Assembly: GCF_015689175.1 (NCBI RefSeq)
Contig: NZ_CP065047.1
Coordinates: 3,348,001-3,412,000 of the forward strand
Direction: 5' to 3'
From: Mycobacterium kubicae
GTDB taxonomy: Bacteria > Actinomycetota > Actinomycetes > Mycobacteriales > Mycobacteriaceae
Length of the DNA stretch: 64,000 bases
Positions 53,001 through 62,762 of this stretch are shown piece by piece. The position numbers and the translations under genes were made by a program. The notes beneath the pieces are model-generated. The model searched no databases, was not told the DNA's origin, and saw nothing but the letters and a program-made list of their open reading frames with translations. Positions within the stretch are counted from its first letter, which is position 1. Every line of letters starts with the position of its first letter.

Positions 53001-55793
53001 TTGACGACCGAGTTCGCGCGCAACGATCTGGCGAAATCATCAAGCAACGCAAGCGAACCCGACCGAGTTCGGGTGATTCGTGAAGGCGTCGCGTCGTATC
53101 TGCCCGACATCGACCCGGAGGAAACTTCGGAGTGGTTGGAGTCCTTCGACCAACTCCTGGCCCGTTCCGGGCCGGCGCGCGCGCGATATCTGATGTTGCG
53201 GTTGCTGGAACGAGCCGGCGAACAACGGGTCGCCATCCCGGCGTTGACCTCCACTGACTACGTCAACACCATTCCCACCGAGCTGGAGCCGTGGTTTCCC
53301 GGTGACGAGGACGTGGAACGCCGCTACCGCGCCTGGATCAGGTGGAACGCGGCCATCATGGTGCACCGCGCGCAGCGGCCCGGCGTCGGTGTCGGCGGCC
53401 ACATCTCGACCTACGCGTCGTCGGCGGCCCTCTACGAGGTCGGCTTCAACCACTTCTTCCGCGGCAAGTCCCATCCCGGCGGCGGCGACCAGGTGTTCAT
53501 TCAGGGCCACGCCTCCCCCGGCATCTACGCGCGGGCCTACCTCGAAGGCCGGCTCAGCGCCGATCTGCTGGACGGCTTCCGCCAAGAGCACAGCCACCCC
53601 GGCGGCGGGTTGCCGTCCTACCCACATCCGCGGCTGATGCCCGACTTCTGGGAATTCCCCACCGTGTCGATGGGGCTGGGCCCGCTGAACGCCATCTACC
53701 AAGCCCGGTTCAACCATTACCTGCACGACCGGGGCATCAAAGACACCTCCGACCAGCACGTGTGGTGCTTCCTCGGCGACGGCGAGATGGACGAGCCGGA
53801 AAGCCGCGGCTTGCTGCACATCGGCGCGCTGGAGGGCTTGGACAACCTGACGTTCGTCATCAACTGCAACCTGCAGCGCCTGGACGGCCCGGTGCGCGGC
53901 AACGGCAAGATCATCCAGGAACTCGAGTCGTTCTTCCGCGGCGCCGGCTGGAACGTCATCAAGGTGGTCTGGGGCCGGGAATGGGATGCGCTGCTGCACG
54001 CCGACCGCGACGGCGCCCTGGTGAACCTGATGAACTCCACCCCGGACGGTGACTACCAGACCTACAAGGCCAACGACGGCGCGTATGTGCGCGACCACTT
54101 CTTCGGCCGGGACCCGCGCACCAAGGCGCTGGTCGAGCACATGAGCGACCAGGAAATCTGGAACCTCAAACGTGGCGGGCATGACTACCGCAAGGTTTAC
54201 GCCGCCTACCGCGCCGCCGTCGACCACAAGGGACAGCCGACGGTGATCCTGGCCAAGACCATCAAGGGCTACTCACTGGGCGCCCACTTCCAGGGCCGCA
54301 ACGCCACTCACCAGATGAAAAAGCTTGCGCTGGAAGACCTCAAAGCTTTCCGCGACTCCATGCGCATCCCGGTCAGCGACGCCCAGCTGGAGGAAGACCC
54401 CTATCTGCCGCCGTATTACCACCCGGGCGCCGACGCCCCGGAGATCCGGTACATGCTCGACCGGCGGCGCACGCTGGGCGGCTTCGTTCCCGAACGCAGG
54501 ACCAAGTCCAAGGCACTCAAATTGCCGGAACGCAAGATCTACGCGGCGATGAAGAAGGGCTCCGGACAGCAGGAAGTCGCCACCACCATGGCGACCGTGC
54601 GCACCTTCAAGGAAGTGTTGCGGGACAAGGAGGTTGGGCCGCGCATCGTGCCCATCATCCCCGACGAGGCGCGCACGTTCGGCATGGACTCCTGGTTCCC
54701 GTCGCTGAAGATCTACAACCGCTACGGCCAGCTCTACACCGCCGTCGACGCCGAATTGATGTTGGCGTACAAGGAAAGTGAAGTCGGCCAGATCCTGCAC
54801 GAAGGCATCAACGAAGCGGGTTCGGTGGGCTCGTTCATCGCCGCCGGCACTTCGTATGCGACGCACGACGAGCCGATGATTCCGATCTACATCTTCTATT
54901 CGATGTTCGGATTCCAGCGCACCGGTGACGACCTGTGGGCCGCTGCCGACCAGATGACCCGCGGGTTTCTGCTCGGCGCCACCGCCGGGCGCACCACGCT
55001 GACCGGCGAGGGCCTGCAGCATGCCGACGGCCATTCGCTGTTGTTGGCGGCGACCAACCCGGCAGTGATCGCCTACGACCCGGCGTACGCCTTCGAGATC
55101 GCCTACATCATCGAAAGCGGCCTGGCCCGCATGTACGGCGAGAACCCCGAAAACGTGTACTTCTACATCACCGTCTACAACGAGCCGTACGTGCAGCCGC
55201 CGGAGCCGGAGAACTTCGACCCCGAGGGTGTGCTGCGCGGCATCTACCGCTACCACGCAGTGACCGAGGAACGCGGCAGCAGGGCGCAGATCCTGGCCAG
55301 CGGGGTGTCGATGCCCGCGGCGCTCAAGGCCTCCCAGCTGTTGGCCGAGGACTGGGATGTGGCCGCCGACGTGTGGTCGGTGACCAGCTGGAGCGAACTC
55401 AACCGCGACGGGGTGGCCGTCGAAACGCATCGGCTGCGCCATCCCGACGAGCCCGCCCGCGACGCGTACGTCACGCAGGTGCTCGCCGACACCGCCGGGC
55501 CGGTGATCGCCGTGTCGGACTGGATGCGCGCCGTTCCCGAGCAGATCCGGCCGTGGGTGCCCGGCACGTATCTGACCTTGGGCACCGACGGGTTCGGCTT
55601 CTCCGACACCCGCCCGGCGGCCCGCCGCTACTTCAACACCGACGCCGAGTCACAAGTCGTGGCCGTGCTCGAGGCCCTGGCCCGCGACCAGGAGATCGAC
55701 GCGTCGGTGCCGATCAAGGCGGCCCGTCAGTACAAGATCGACGACGTCCAGGCCGCGCGGGGTCAAGACGAGGACGCCGGTAGCGCGACCTGA
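53001..55793 (+). CDS. aceE: Pyruvate dehydrogenase E1 component AceE
   Basis: A 930-residue homodimeric-type E1 with thiamine-diphosphate binding [10 protein letters not shown] followed by [14 protein letters not shown], and late segments [15 protein letters not shown] and [16 protein letters not shown]. It decarboxylates pyruvate and reductively acetylates the lipoyl groups of DlaT (start of window). TTG 53001 ([10 protein letters not shown]) is the likely start, with AGGAG 8 bp upstream; the frame is open further upstream. A perfect hairpin follows the stop. Confidence 0.96.
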   Translation: MTTEFARNDLAKSSSNASEPDRVRVIREGVASYLPDIDPEETSEWLESFDQLLARSGPARARYLMLRLLERAGEQRVAIPALTSTDYVNTIPTELEPWFPGDEDVERRYRAWIRWNAAIMVHRAQRPGVGVGGHISTYASSAALYEVGFNHFFRGKSHPGGGDQVFIQGHASPGIYARAYLEGRLSADLLDGFRQEHSHPGGGLPSYPHPRLMPDFWEFPTVSMGLGPLNAIYQARFNHYLHDRGIKDTSDQHVWCFLGDGEMDEPESRGLLHIGALEGLDNLTFVINCNLQRLDGPVRGNGKIIQELESFFRGAGWNVIKVVWGREWDALLHADRDGALVNLMNSTPDGDYQTYKANDGAYVRDHFFGRDPRTKALVEHMSDQEIWNLKRGGHDYRKVYAAYRAAVDHKGQPTVILAKTIKGYSLGAHFQGRNATHQMKKLALEDLKAFRDSMRIPVSDAQLEEDPYLPPYYHPGADAPEIRYMLDRRRTLGGFVPERRTKSKALKLPERKIYAAMKKGSGQQEVATTMATVRTFKEVLRDKEVGPRIVPIIPDEARTFGMDSWFPSLKIYNRYGQLYTAVDAELMLAYKESEVGQILHEGINEAGSVGSFIAAGTSYATHDEPMIPIYIFYSMFGFQRTGDDLWAAADQMTRGFLLGATAGRTTLTGEGLQHADGHSLLLAATNPAVIAYDPAYAFEIAYIIESGLARMYGENPENVYFYITVYNEPYVQPPEPENFDPEGVLRGIYRYHAVTEERGSRAQILASGVSMPAALKASQLLAEDWDVAADVWSVTSWSELNRDGVAVETHRLRHPDEPARDAYVTQVLADTAGPVIAVSDWMRAVPEQIRPWVPGTYLTLGTDGFGFSDTRPAARRYFNTDAESQVVAVLEALARDQEIDASVPIKAARQYKIDDVQAARGQDEDAGSAT

Positions 55794-55807
55794 GTCCGCG
55801 GTCTATG

Positions 55808-55867
55808 CCGAGCGTGAAGCCAGCTTCACGCTCGGCGCTCAGTGCGCGGCCAGCTTTACGCTCGGCG
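55808..55867 (+). terminator. Hairpin terminator of aceE with a degenerate second copy
   Basis: CCGAGCGTGAAGC (55808-55820) and GCTTCACGCTCGG (55823-55835) form a perfect 13-bp stem with almost no spacer. A near copy of the right arm, AGCTTTACGCTCGG, follows at about 55852-55865. No U-tract, as usual for mycobacterial terminators. Confidence 0.65.
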
Positions 55868-55925
55868 CCGCTCCGAGGAAGCCCACTTGGCGGAACCTTC
55901 CATAAACGGGGCGTAGCTTTTAGGT

Positions 55926-57251
55926 GTGAATGACAATCAGTTCAGTCCCCTTGGCCGCCTCGGCCAGGCGAGGTCGCCGCTGGAACTGGTCGACACCGTG
56001 CCCGACTCGCTGCTGCGCCGGTTGAAGCAGTATTCCGGCCGGCTTGCCACCGAGGCCGTCTCGGCGATGCAGGAACGGTTGCCGTTCTTCGCTGACCTGG
56101 AAGCATCTCAGCGCGCCAGCGTGGCGCTCGTGGTTCAGACGGCGGTGGTCAACTTCGTCGAGTGGATGCAGGACCCGCACAGCAACGTCAGCTACACCGC
56201 CCAGGCCTTCGAACTGGTACCCCAGGATCTGACGCGCCGGATCGCGCTGCGCCACACCGTGGACATGGTGCGCGTGACGATGGAGTTCTTCGAAGAGGTG
56301 GTGCCCCTGCTGGCCCGCTCCGAAGAGCAGTTGACCGCACTGACCGTCGGCATCTTGAAGTACAGCCGCGACCTGGCGTTCACCGCGGCCTCGGCCTACG
56401 CCGACGCGGCCGAGGCCCGGGGCACCTGGGACAGCCGGATGGAGGCCAGCGTCGTCGACGCCGTCGTGCGCGGCGACACCGGCCCGGAACTGCTGTCCCG
56501 TGCGGCCGCCTTGAACTGGGACACCACCGCGCCGGCGACCGTCGTGGTCGGCACCCCGGCACCCGGACGGGACGGGTCCAACGGCCAGGGCAGTGAGCGC
56601 GCCAGCCAGGACGTGCGCGACATCGCCATCCGGCACGGCCGCGCCGCACTGACCGACGTGCACGGCACCTGGCTGGTGGCGATCGTCTCCGGCCACCTGT
56701 CCCCGACCGACAAGTTCTTGAAGGACCTGCTGACGGCCTTCTCGGACGGACCTATCGTGATCGGGCCGACGGCGCCGATGCTCACAGCCGCCTACCACAG
56801 CGCCAGCGAGGCAATCTCGGGGATGAACGCCGTCGCCGGGTGGCGCGGCGCCCCACGGCCCGTTCTGGCCCGGGAATTGCTGCCGGAACGCGCCCTGATG
56901 GGTGACGCCTCGGCGATCGTGGCGTTGCACACCGACGTGATGCGGCCCCTGGCCGACGCCGGGCCCACGCTCGTCGAGACCCTGGACGCTTTCTTAGATT
57001 CTGGCGGCGCTATTGAGGCTTGTGCCAGGAAGTTGTTCGTTCATCCAAACACGGTGCGCTACCGACTCAAGCGAATCACCGACTTCACGGGCCGTGATCC
57101 GACCCAACCACGGGACGCCTACGTGCTGCGCGTCGCCGCCACGGTGGGCCAGCTCAACTACCCGACGAATCCGTCCGGCGTCACCGTGAACACCCTCTCG
57201 CAGGCTCCGCTGCCGGTCAGAGGCGGTTCTGCCGCGACCGCGAGCGGATAG
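55926..57251 (+). CDS. mabR: PucR-type transcriptional regulator MabR
   Basis: A 441-residue regulator. The C-terminal HTH_30 domain reads GGAIEACARKLFVHPNTVRY then RLKRITDFTGRDP; the preceding GGDEF-like CdaR region and N-terminal helical part fit the PucR/CdaR family. In mycobacteria the orthologue (Rv2242) is MabR, which controls the FAS-II operon that follows. GTG start at 55926. A candidate operator lies 54 bp after its stop. Confidence 0.93.
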   Translation: MNDNQFSPLGRLGQARSPLELVDTVPDSLLRRLKQYSGRLATEAVSAMQERLPFFADLEASQRASVALVVQTAVVNFVEWMQDPHSNVSYTAQAFELVPQDLTRRIALRHTVDMVRVTMEFFEEVVPLLARSEEQLTALTVGILKYSRDLAFTAASAYADAAEARGTWDSRMEASVVDAVVRGDTGPELLSRAAALNWDTTAPATVVVGTPAPGRDGSNGQGSERASQDVRDIAIRHGRAALTDVHGTWLVAIVSGHLSPTDKFLKDLLTAFSDGPIVIGPTAPMLTAAYHSASEAISGMNAVAGWRGAPRPVLARELLPERALMGDASAIVALHTDVMRPLADAGPTLVETLDAFLDSGGAIEACARKLFVHPNTVRYRLKRITDFTGRDPTQPRDAYVLRVAATVGQLNYPTNPSGVTVNTLSQAPLPVRGGSAATASG

Positions 57252-57304
57252 TGACTCAGATGACAGATCGCGGCGCGATCTCAAAAATGTAGCTTACGAG
57301 GGTA

Positions 57305-57348
57305 TTTTGTGGGAGGTATACAAAAACCTAAGACGAGGTTCATAATCT
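57305..57348 (+). promoter_or_regulatory. Candidate MabR operator and promoter of the FAS-II operon
   Basis: TTTTGT (57305-57310) and ACAAAA (57320-57325) form an inverted repeat with a 9-bp gap. TAATCT (57343-57348) is a plausible -10 box at 17 bp from the ACAAAA half, so bound regulator would cover the -35 zone. Located between mabR and fabD. Confidence 0.6.
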
Positions 57349-57391
57349 GTTACACCCCGCAAAACCGTCTTCACAGTGTTCTCTTAGACAC

Positions 57392-58300
57392 GTGATTGCG
57401 TTGCTTGCACCCGGACAGGGTTCCCAGACCGAGGGGATGCTGTCGCCGTGGCTGGAACTGCCCGGCGCAGCAGACCGGATTGCGGCGTGGTCCAAGGCTA
57501 GCGGCCTGGACTTGGCCCGGTTGGGCACCAGCGCGTCGATCGAGGAGATCACCGACACCGCGGTCGCCCAGCCGTTGATTGTCGCGGCCACGCTGCTGGC
57601 TCACGGTGAGCTGACCAAGCGGGGGCTGCTGGCCGATCAGGAAGTCATTGCCGCCGGTCACTCCGTCGGCGAGATCGCGGCCTACGCGATCGCCGGCGTA
57701 CTGGCGGCCGACGACGCCGTTGCACTGGCCGCCACCCGCGGCGCCGAGATGGCCAAGGCCTGCGCGCTCGAACCCACCGGGATGTCCGCGGTGCTCGGCG
57801 GTGACGAGGGCGAGGTGCTGACCCGCCTCGAGCAGCTCGACCTGGTGCCGGCCAACCGCAACGCCGCCGGTCAAATCGTCGCCGCCGGCCGGCTCACCGC
57901 GCTGGACAAGCTCGCCGAAGACCCGCCGGCCAAAGCCCGGGTCCGGGCACTGAGCGTGGCCGGGGCGTTCCACACCCAGTTCATGGCTCCCGCGCTGGAA
58001 GGCTATGGCGCCGCCGCGACCAACATCGCGACCGCCGAGCCCACCGCCACGCTGCTGTCCAACCGGGACGGAAAGCCGGTGGCGTCAGCCGCAGCGGCCA
58101 TGCAGACGCTGGTCGCGCAACTCACCCAGCCGGTGCGCTGGGACCTGTGCACTGCGACCCTGCGCGAGCACAATGTCACGGCGATCGTCGAGTTCCCGCC
58201 CGCGGGCACCCTGACCGGTATCGCCAAACGCGAACTTCGGGGGGTTCCGACGCGCGCCGTCAAGTCACCCGCAGACCTGGACGAGTTGGCGAACTTGTAA
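57392..58300 (+). CDS. fabD: Malonyl-CoA:ACP transacylase FabD
   Basis: A 302-residue transacylase with PGQGSQ near the start, the active-site GHSVGE (Ser91) and the catalytic His in GAFHTQFM. It loads malonate onto AcpM for FAS-II elongation. GTG start 57392. First gene of the fabD-acpM-kasA-kasB-accD6 cluster. Confidence 0.97.
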   Translation: MIALLAPGQGSQTEGMLSPWLELPGAADRIAAWSKASGLDLARLGTSASIEEITDTAVAQPLIVAATLLAHGELTKRGLLADQEVIAAGHSVGEIAAYAIAGVLAADDAVALAATRGAEMAKACALEPTGMSAVLGGDEGEVLTRLEQLDLVPANRNAAGQIVAAGRLTALDKLAEDPPAKARVRALSVAGAFHTQFMAPALEGYGAAATNIATAEPTATLLSNRDGKPVASAAAAMQTLVAQLTQPVRWDLCTATLREHNVTAIVEFPPAGTLTGIAKRELRGVPTRAVKSPADLDELANL

Positions 58301-58372
58301 TTCGCCGGCTTCGGCCAGACCAAAACGTACGTCAGTTCGTTTGCAACACAACACATTACGAAGGGAAAAGCT

Positions 58373-58720
58373 GTGGCCGTCAGTCAAGAAGAAATCATCG
58401 CCGGTATCGCCGAGATCATCGAAGAGGTCACCGGTATCGAGCCGTCGGAGGTCACCCCGGAGAAGTCGTTCGTCGACGACCTGGACATCGACTCGCTGTC
58501 GATGGTTGAGATCGCTGTTCAGACCGAGGACAAGTACGGCGTCAAGATCCCGGACGAGGACCTCGCTGGTCTGCGCACCGTCGGTGACGTCGTCGCCTAC
58601 ATCCAGAAGCTCGAGGAAGAGAACCCCGAGGCTGCTCAGGCTCTGCGCGCCAAGATCGAGTCGGAAAACCCCGACGCGGTTGCCAACGTCCAGGCGAGGC
58701 TCGAAGCGGAGAGCAAGTGA
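58373..58720 (+). CDS. acpM: Meromycolate acyl carrier protein AcpM
   Basis: A 115-residue ACP. The phosphopantetheine site is Ser41 in DIDSLSMVE; the C-terminal extension (about 35 residues beyond a normal [23 protein letters not shown]) is characteristic of mycobacterial AcpM. It carries growing meromycolate chains. GTG start with GAAGGG upstream; its stop overlaps kasA (GTGA). Confidence 0.97.
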   Translation: MAVSQEEIIAGIAEIIEEVTGIEPSEVTPEKSFVDDLDIDSLSMVEIAVQTEDKYGVKIPDEDLAGLRTVGDVVAYIQKLEEENPEAAQALRAKIESENPDAVANVQARLEAESK

Positions 58721-59967
58721 CCAAGCCTTCCACTGCTAACGGCGGTTACCCCAATGTCGTGGTAACCGCCGTCACGGCGACGACGTCGATCGCGCCGGAC
58801 GTCGAGGGCACGTGGAAGGGTTTGCTGGCCGGCGAAAGCGGCATCCACGTCCTAGAAGACGAATACATCACCAAGTGGGACCTGCCGGTCAAGATCGGTG
58901 GCCACCTCAAGGAGCCCATCGACAACCACATGGGCAGGCTCGACATGCGCCGCATGTCGTATGTCCAGCGGATGGCCAAGCATCTCAGCGGCCAGCTGTG
59001 GGACAGCGCAGGCAACCCAGAGGTCGACCCCGACCGGTTCAGCGTCGTGGTCGGCACCGGCCTCGGTGGCGCCGAACGCGTCATCGAGAGCTACGACCTG
59101 ATGAACGAGGGCGGCCCCCGCAAGGTGTCGCCGCTGGCCGTTCAGATGATCATGCCCAACGGTGCTGCGGCGGTCGTGGGCTTGCAACTCGGCGCCCGCG
59201 CCGGCGTGATAACCCCGGTGTCGGCCTGCTCGTCGGGCTCGGAGGCCATCGCGCATGCGTGGCGTCAGATCGTCATGGGTGACGCCGAGATCGCCGTCTG
59301 CGGCGGCGTCGAAGGACCTATCGAGGCGCTGCCCATTGCGGCGTTCTCGATGATGCGGGCCATGTCGACCCGCAACGAGGAGCCGGAGCGCGCGTCGCGG
59401 CCGTTCGACAAGGACCGCGACGGCTTCGTGTTCGGTGAGGCCGGAGCGCTCATGGTCATCGAGACCGAGGAGCACGCCAAGGCCCGCGGCGCCAAGCCGT
59501 TGGCCCGGTTGATGGGCGCCGGTATCACCTCCGACGCCTTCCACATGGTGGCCCCGGCGGCCGACGGCGTTCGCGCCGGTCGGGCGATGACCAGGGCACT
59601 GGAATTGGCGGGCTTGTCCCCCAAGGACGTCGACCACGTCAACGCCCACGGGACGGCAACGCCGATCGGTGACACCGCGGAGGCCAACGCCATCCGCGTC
59701 GCCGGTTGTGAGCGTGCCGCGGTGTACGCGCCGAAGTCAGCGCTGGGGCACTCCATCGGTGCTGTCGGCGCACTGGAATCAGTTCTCACGGTGTTGAGCC
59801 TTCGGGACGGCGTCATCCCACCGACCTTGAACTACGAGACTCCGGACCCCGAGATCGATCTGGATGTCGTTGCGGGCGAACCGCGTTACGGCGAATACCA
59901 GTACGCGATCAACAACTCGTTCGGGTTCGGCGGCCACAACGTGGCGCTCGCCTTCGGGCGTTATTAG
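58717..59967 (+). CDS. kasA: Beta-ketoacyl-ACP synthase KasA
   Basis: A 416-residue condensing enzyme with Cys171 in [10 protein letters not shown] and His residues in VNAHGTATP and LGHSIGAVG. It performs early elongation of meromycolate chains in FAS-II. The GTG start overlaps the acpM stop by 4 bp. Highly similar to the adjacent kasB. Confidence 0.97.
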   Translation: MTKPSTANGGYPNVVVTAVTATTSIAPDVEGTWKGLLAGESGIHVLEDEYITKWDLPVKIGGHLKEPIDNHMGRLDMRRMSYVQRMAKHLSGQLWDSAGNPEVDPDRFSVVVGTGLGGAERVIESYDLMNEGGPRKVSPLAVQMIMPNGAAAVVGLQLGARAGVITPVSACSSGSEAIAHAWRQIVMGDAEIAVCGGVEGPIEALPIAAFSMMRAMSTRNEEPERASRPFDKDRDGFVFGEAGALMVIETEEHAKARGAKPLARLMGAGITSDAFHMVAPAADGVRAGRAMTRALELAGLSPKDVDHVNAHGTATPIGDTAEANAIRVAGCERAAVYAPKSALGHSIGAVGALESVLTVLSLRDGVIPPTLNYETPDPEIDLDVVAGEPRYGEYQYAINNSFGFGGHNVALAFGRY

Positions 59968-59995
59968 AGGCAGGAAAGGATCGGTCGCAAGACCA

Positions 59996-61249
59996 ATGAC
60001 AGAGCTGGTTACCGGGAGAGCGTTCCCGAACGTGGTCGTCACCGGCGTTGCCATGACGACTGCGCTGGCATCCGACGCCGAATCCACGTGGAAGATGTTG
60101 CTCGACCACCAAAGTGGTATTCGCACCATGGACGACCCGTTCCTCGACGAGTTCGGCCTGCCGGTACGTATCGGGGGTCATCTGGTCGAGGATTTCGACA
60201 GCTCGCTGACGCGCGTCGAGCTGCGCCGGATGGGTTATCTGCAGCGGATGTCCACCGTGTTGAGCCGGCGGGTGTGGGAGAACGCCGGTTCCCCCGAGGT
60301 CGACACCAACCGACTGCTGGTCTCCATCGGCACCGGCCTGGGATCGAACGAGGAAATGGTTCTCAGCTACGACGACATGCGCGTTCGTGGCATGAAGGCG
60401 GTCTCTCCGCTCGGTGTGCAGAAGTTCATGCCCAACGGCGCCGCGGCGGCCGTCGGGCTGGAATTGCACGCCAAAGCGGGCGTGATCACTCCCATCTCGG
60501 CCTGCGCGTCCGGCGCTGAGGGCATCGCCCAGGCGTGGCGCAACATCGTGTTCGGTGAGGCCGACATCGCGGTCTGCGGCGGCGTGGAGATCAAGATCGA
60601 AGCGGTTCCGATCGCCGCGTTCGCCCAGATGCGCATGGTGATGTCGACCAACAACGACGACCCGGCCGGTGCCTGTCGCCCGTTCGACAAGGACCGCACC
60701 GGCTTCGTGTTCGGCGAGGCCGGCGCGCTGATGGTCATCGAGACCGAGGAGCACGCCAAGGCTCGCGGAGCCAACATCCTGGCCCGAGTGATGGGCGCGG
60801 GTATCACCTCCGACGCCTACCACATGGTCGCGCCGGACCCCAACGGGGAACGCGCCGCGGACGCGATGACCCGGGCGATCCAGCTGGCCGGGCTGACCCC
60901 GCGCGACATCGACCATGTCAATGCGCACGCCACCGGTACCGTGGTCGGTGACCTGGCGGAGAGCAGGGCCATCAACCGCGCCCTCGGCGGCCACAAGCCG
61001 GCGGTGTACGCACCCAAGGCGGCGCTGGGTCACTCGGTGGGAGCGGTCAGCGCGGTGGAGTCGATCCTGACCGTGCTCGCATTGCGCGACCAGATCGTTC
61101 CCCCGACACTGAACCTGGAAAACCAAGATCCAGAAATCGATTTGGATGTGGTGGCAGGTAAGCCGCGACCGGGCGAGTACAACTATGCGGTCAACAACTC
61201 GTTCGGTTTCGGCGGGCACAATGTGGCGCTGACGTTTGGGCGTTACTAA
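59996..61249 (+). CDS. kasB: Beta-ketoacyl-ACP synthase KasB
   Basis: A 417-residue paralogue of KasA with Cys170 in [10 protein letters not shown] and the His motifs VNAHATGT and LGHSVGAVS. KasB extends meromycolates to full length; loss in M. tuberculosis shortens mycolic acids and abolishes acid-fastness. ATG 59996 (MTELVTG) follows an AAGGA site at 59976; no good upstream alternative is in frame without running into kasA. Confidence 0.96.
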   Translation: MTELVTGRAFPNVVVTGVAMTTALASDAESTWKMLLDHQSGIRTMDDPFLDEFGLPVRIGGHLVEDFDSSLTRVELRRMGYLQRMSTVLSRRVWENAGSPEVDTNRLLVSIGTGLGSNEEMVLSYDDMRVRGMKAVSPLGVQKFMPNGAAAAVGLELHAKAGVITPISACASGAEGIAQAWRNIVFGEADIAVCGGVEIKIEAVPIAAFAQMRMVMSTNNDDPAGACRPFDKDRTGFVFGEAGALMVIETEEHAKARGANILARVMGAGITSDAYHMVAPDPNGERAADAMTRAIQLAGLTPRDIDHVNAHATGTVVGDLAESRAINRALGGHKPAVYAPKAALGHSVGAVSAVESILTVLALRDQIVPPTLNLENQDPEIDLDVVAGKPRPGEYNYAVNNSFGFGGHNVALTFGRY

Positions 61250-61318
61250 CGGTGCTTTAGAAAAAGCCAAGGATCACCGGATAAACCAGAGCATCACTGT
61301 CGAACTAGGAGATCTGCG

Positions 61319-62740
61319 ATGACAATCATGGCCCCGGCGGCGGTTGACGAGTCGCTCGACCCCCGCGACCCGTTGTTGCGTCTGAGCAATTTCCTCGACG
61401 ACGGCAGCATCGAACTGCTGCACGAGCGTGACCGCTCTGGGGTGCTGGCCGCCGCAGGCACGGTCAACGGTGTCCGCACCATCGCCTTCTGCACCGACGG
61501 CACCGTCATGGGCGGCGCCATGGGTGTCGAGGGCTGCGCGCACATCGTCAACGCCTACGACACCGCCATCGAGGAGCAGAGCCCGATCGTGGGCATCTGG
61601 CACTCCGGCGGTGCCCGACTGGCCGAGGGGGTGCGCGCACTGCACGCCGTCGGTCAGGTCTTCGAGGCCATGATCCGTGCGTCCGGCTACATTCCGCAGA
61701 TCTCGGTGGTCGTCGGCTTCGCCGCTGGCGGCGCCGCTTATGGCCCGGCGCTGACCGACGTCATCGTGATGGCGCCGGAAAGCCGGGTGTTTGTCACCGG
61801 GCCCGACGTGGTCCGCAGCGTCACCGGCGAGGACGTCGACATGGCCTCCCTCGGAGGACCGGAGACCCACCACAAGAAGTCCGGCGTGTGCCACATCGTC
61901 GCCGACGACGAACTCGACGCCTATGAGCGCGGCCGCCGGCTGGTCGGATTGTTCTGCCAGCAGGGGCATTTCGACCGCAACAAAGCCGAAGCCGGCGACA
62001 CCGACATCAAGGCGCTGCTGCCCGAGTCGGCGCGGCGGGCCTACGACGTACACCCGATCGTGACCGCCATCCTCGACGAGGACACCCCATTCGACGAGTT
62101 CCAGGCCAAGTGGGCGCCGTCCATGGTGGTCGGCCTGGGCCGGTTGTCCGGACGCACGGTCGGCGTGCTGGCCAACAATCCGCTGCGCTTAGGTGGCTGC
62201 TTGAACTCCGAAAGTGCCGAGAAGGCAGCGCGTTTCGTGCGGTTGTGCGACGCGTTCGGCATCCCACTGGTGGTCGTCGTCGACGTTCCCGGGTATCTGC
62301 CCGGTGTCGACCAGGAGTGGGGCGGCGTGGTGCGCCGCGGCGCCAAGCTGCTGCACGCGTTCGGTGAGGCCACCGTTCCGCGGGTCACGCTGGTCACCCG
62401 CAAGATCTACGGCGGGGCCTACATTGCGATGAACTCGCGCTCGCTCAACGCGACCAAGGTGTTCGCCTGGCCGGACGCTGAAGTCGCGGTGATGGGCGCC
62501 AAGGCCGCCGTCGGCATCCTGCACAAGCGCAAGCTGGCCGCCGCGCCCGAGCACGAGCGCGAGGCGCTGCACAACGAATTGGCCGCCGAGCACGAGCGCA
62601 TCGCCGGTGGGGTGGACAGCGCCATCGAGATCGGTGTGGTCGACGAGAAGATTGACCCGTCGCACACCCGCAGCAAGCTGACCGAGGCACTGGCTCAGGC
62701 TCCCGCCCGCCGCGGACGCCACAAGAACATCCCGCTGTAA
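61319..62740 (+). CDS. accD6: Acyl-CoA carboxylase beta subunit AccD6
   Basis: A 473-residue carboxyltransferase with the biotin-carboxyl and acyl-CoA oxyanion holes FAAGGAAYGPAL and KIYGGAYIAMNS. With AccA3 it makes malonyl-CoA for FAS-II. The MTIMAPAAVDESLDPRDP start and length match the mycobacterial protein. Last gene of the operon. Confidence 0.97.
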   Translation: MTIMAPAAVDESLDPRDPLLRLSNFLDDGSIELLHERDRSGVLAAAGTVNGVRTIAFCTDGTVMGGAMGVEGCAHIVNAYDTAIEEQSPIVGIWHSGGARLAEGVRALHAVGQVFEAMIRASGYIPQISVVVGFAAGGAAYGPALTDVIVMAPESRVFVTGPDVVRSVTGEDVDMASLGGPETHHKKSGVCHIVADDELDAYERGRRLVGLFCQQGHFDRNKAEAGDTDIKALLPESARRAYDVHPIVTAILDEDTPFDEFQAKWAPSMVVGLGRLSGRTVGVLANNPLRLGGCLNSESAEKAARFVRLCDAFGIPLVVVVDVPGYLPGVDQEWGGVVRRGAKLLHAFGEATVPRVTLVTRKIYGGAYIAMNSRSLNATKVFAWPDAEVAVMGAKAAVGILHKRKLAAAPEHEREALHNELAAEHERIAGGVDSAIEIGVVDEKIDPSHTRSKLTEALAQAPARRGRHKNIPL

Positions 62741-62762
62741 GGTCACCTTCTTACCGCGAGCG

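Noticed and set aside
58717..61249. kasA/kasB as a novel duplication
   Set aside because: The tandem is the standard mycobacterial FAS-II arrangement.
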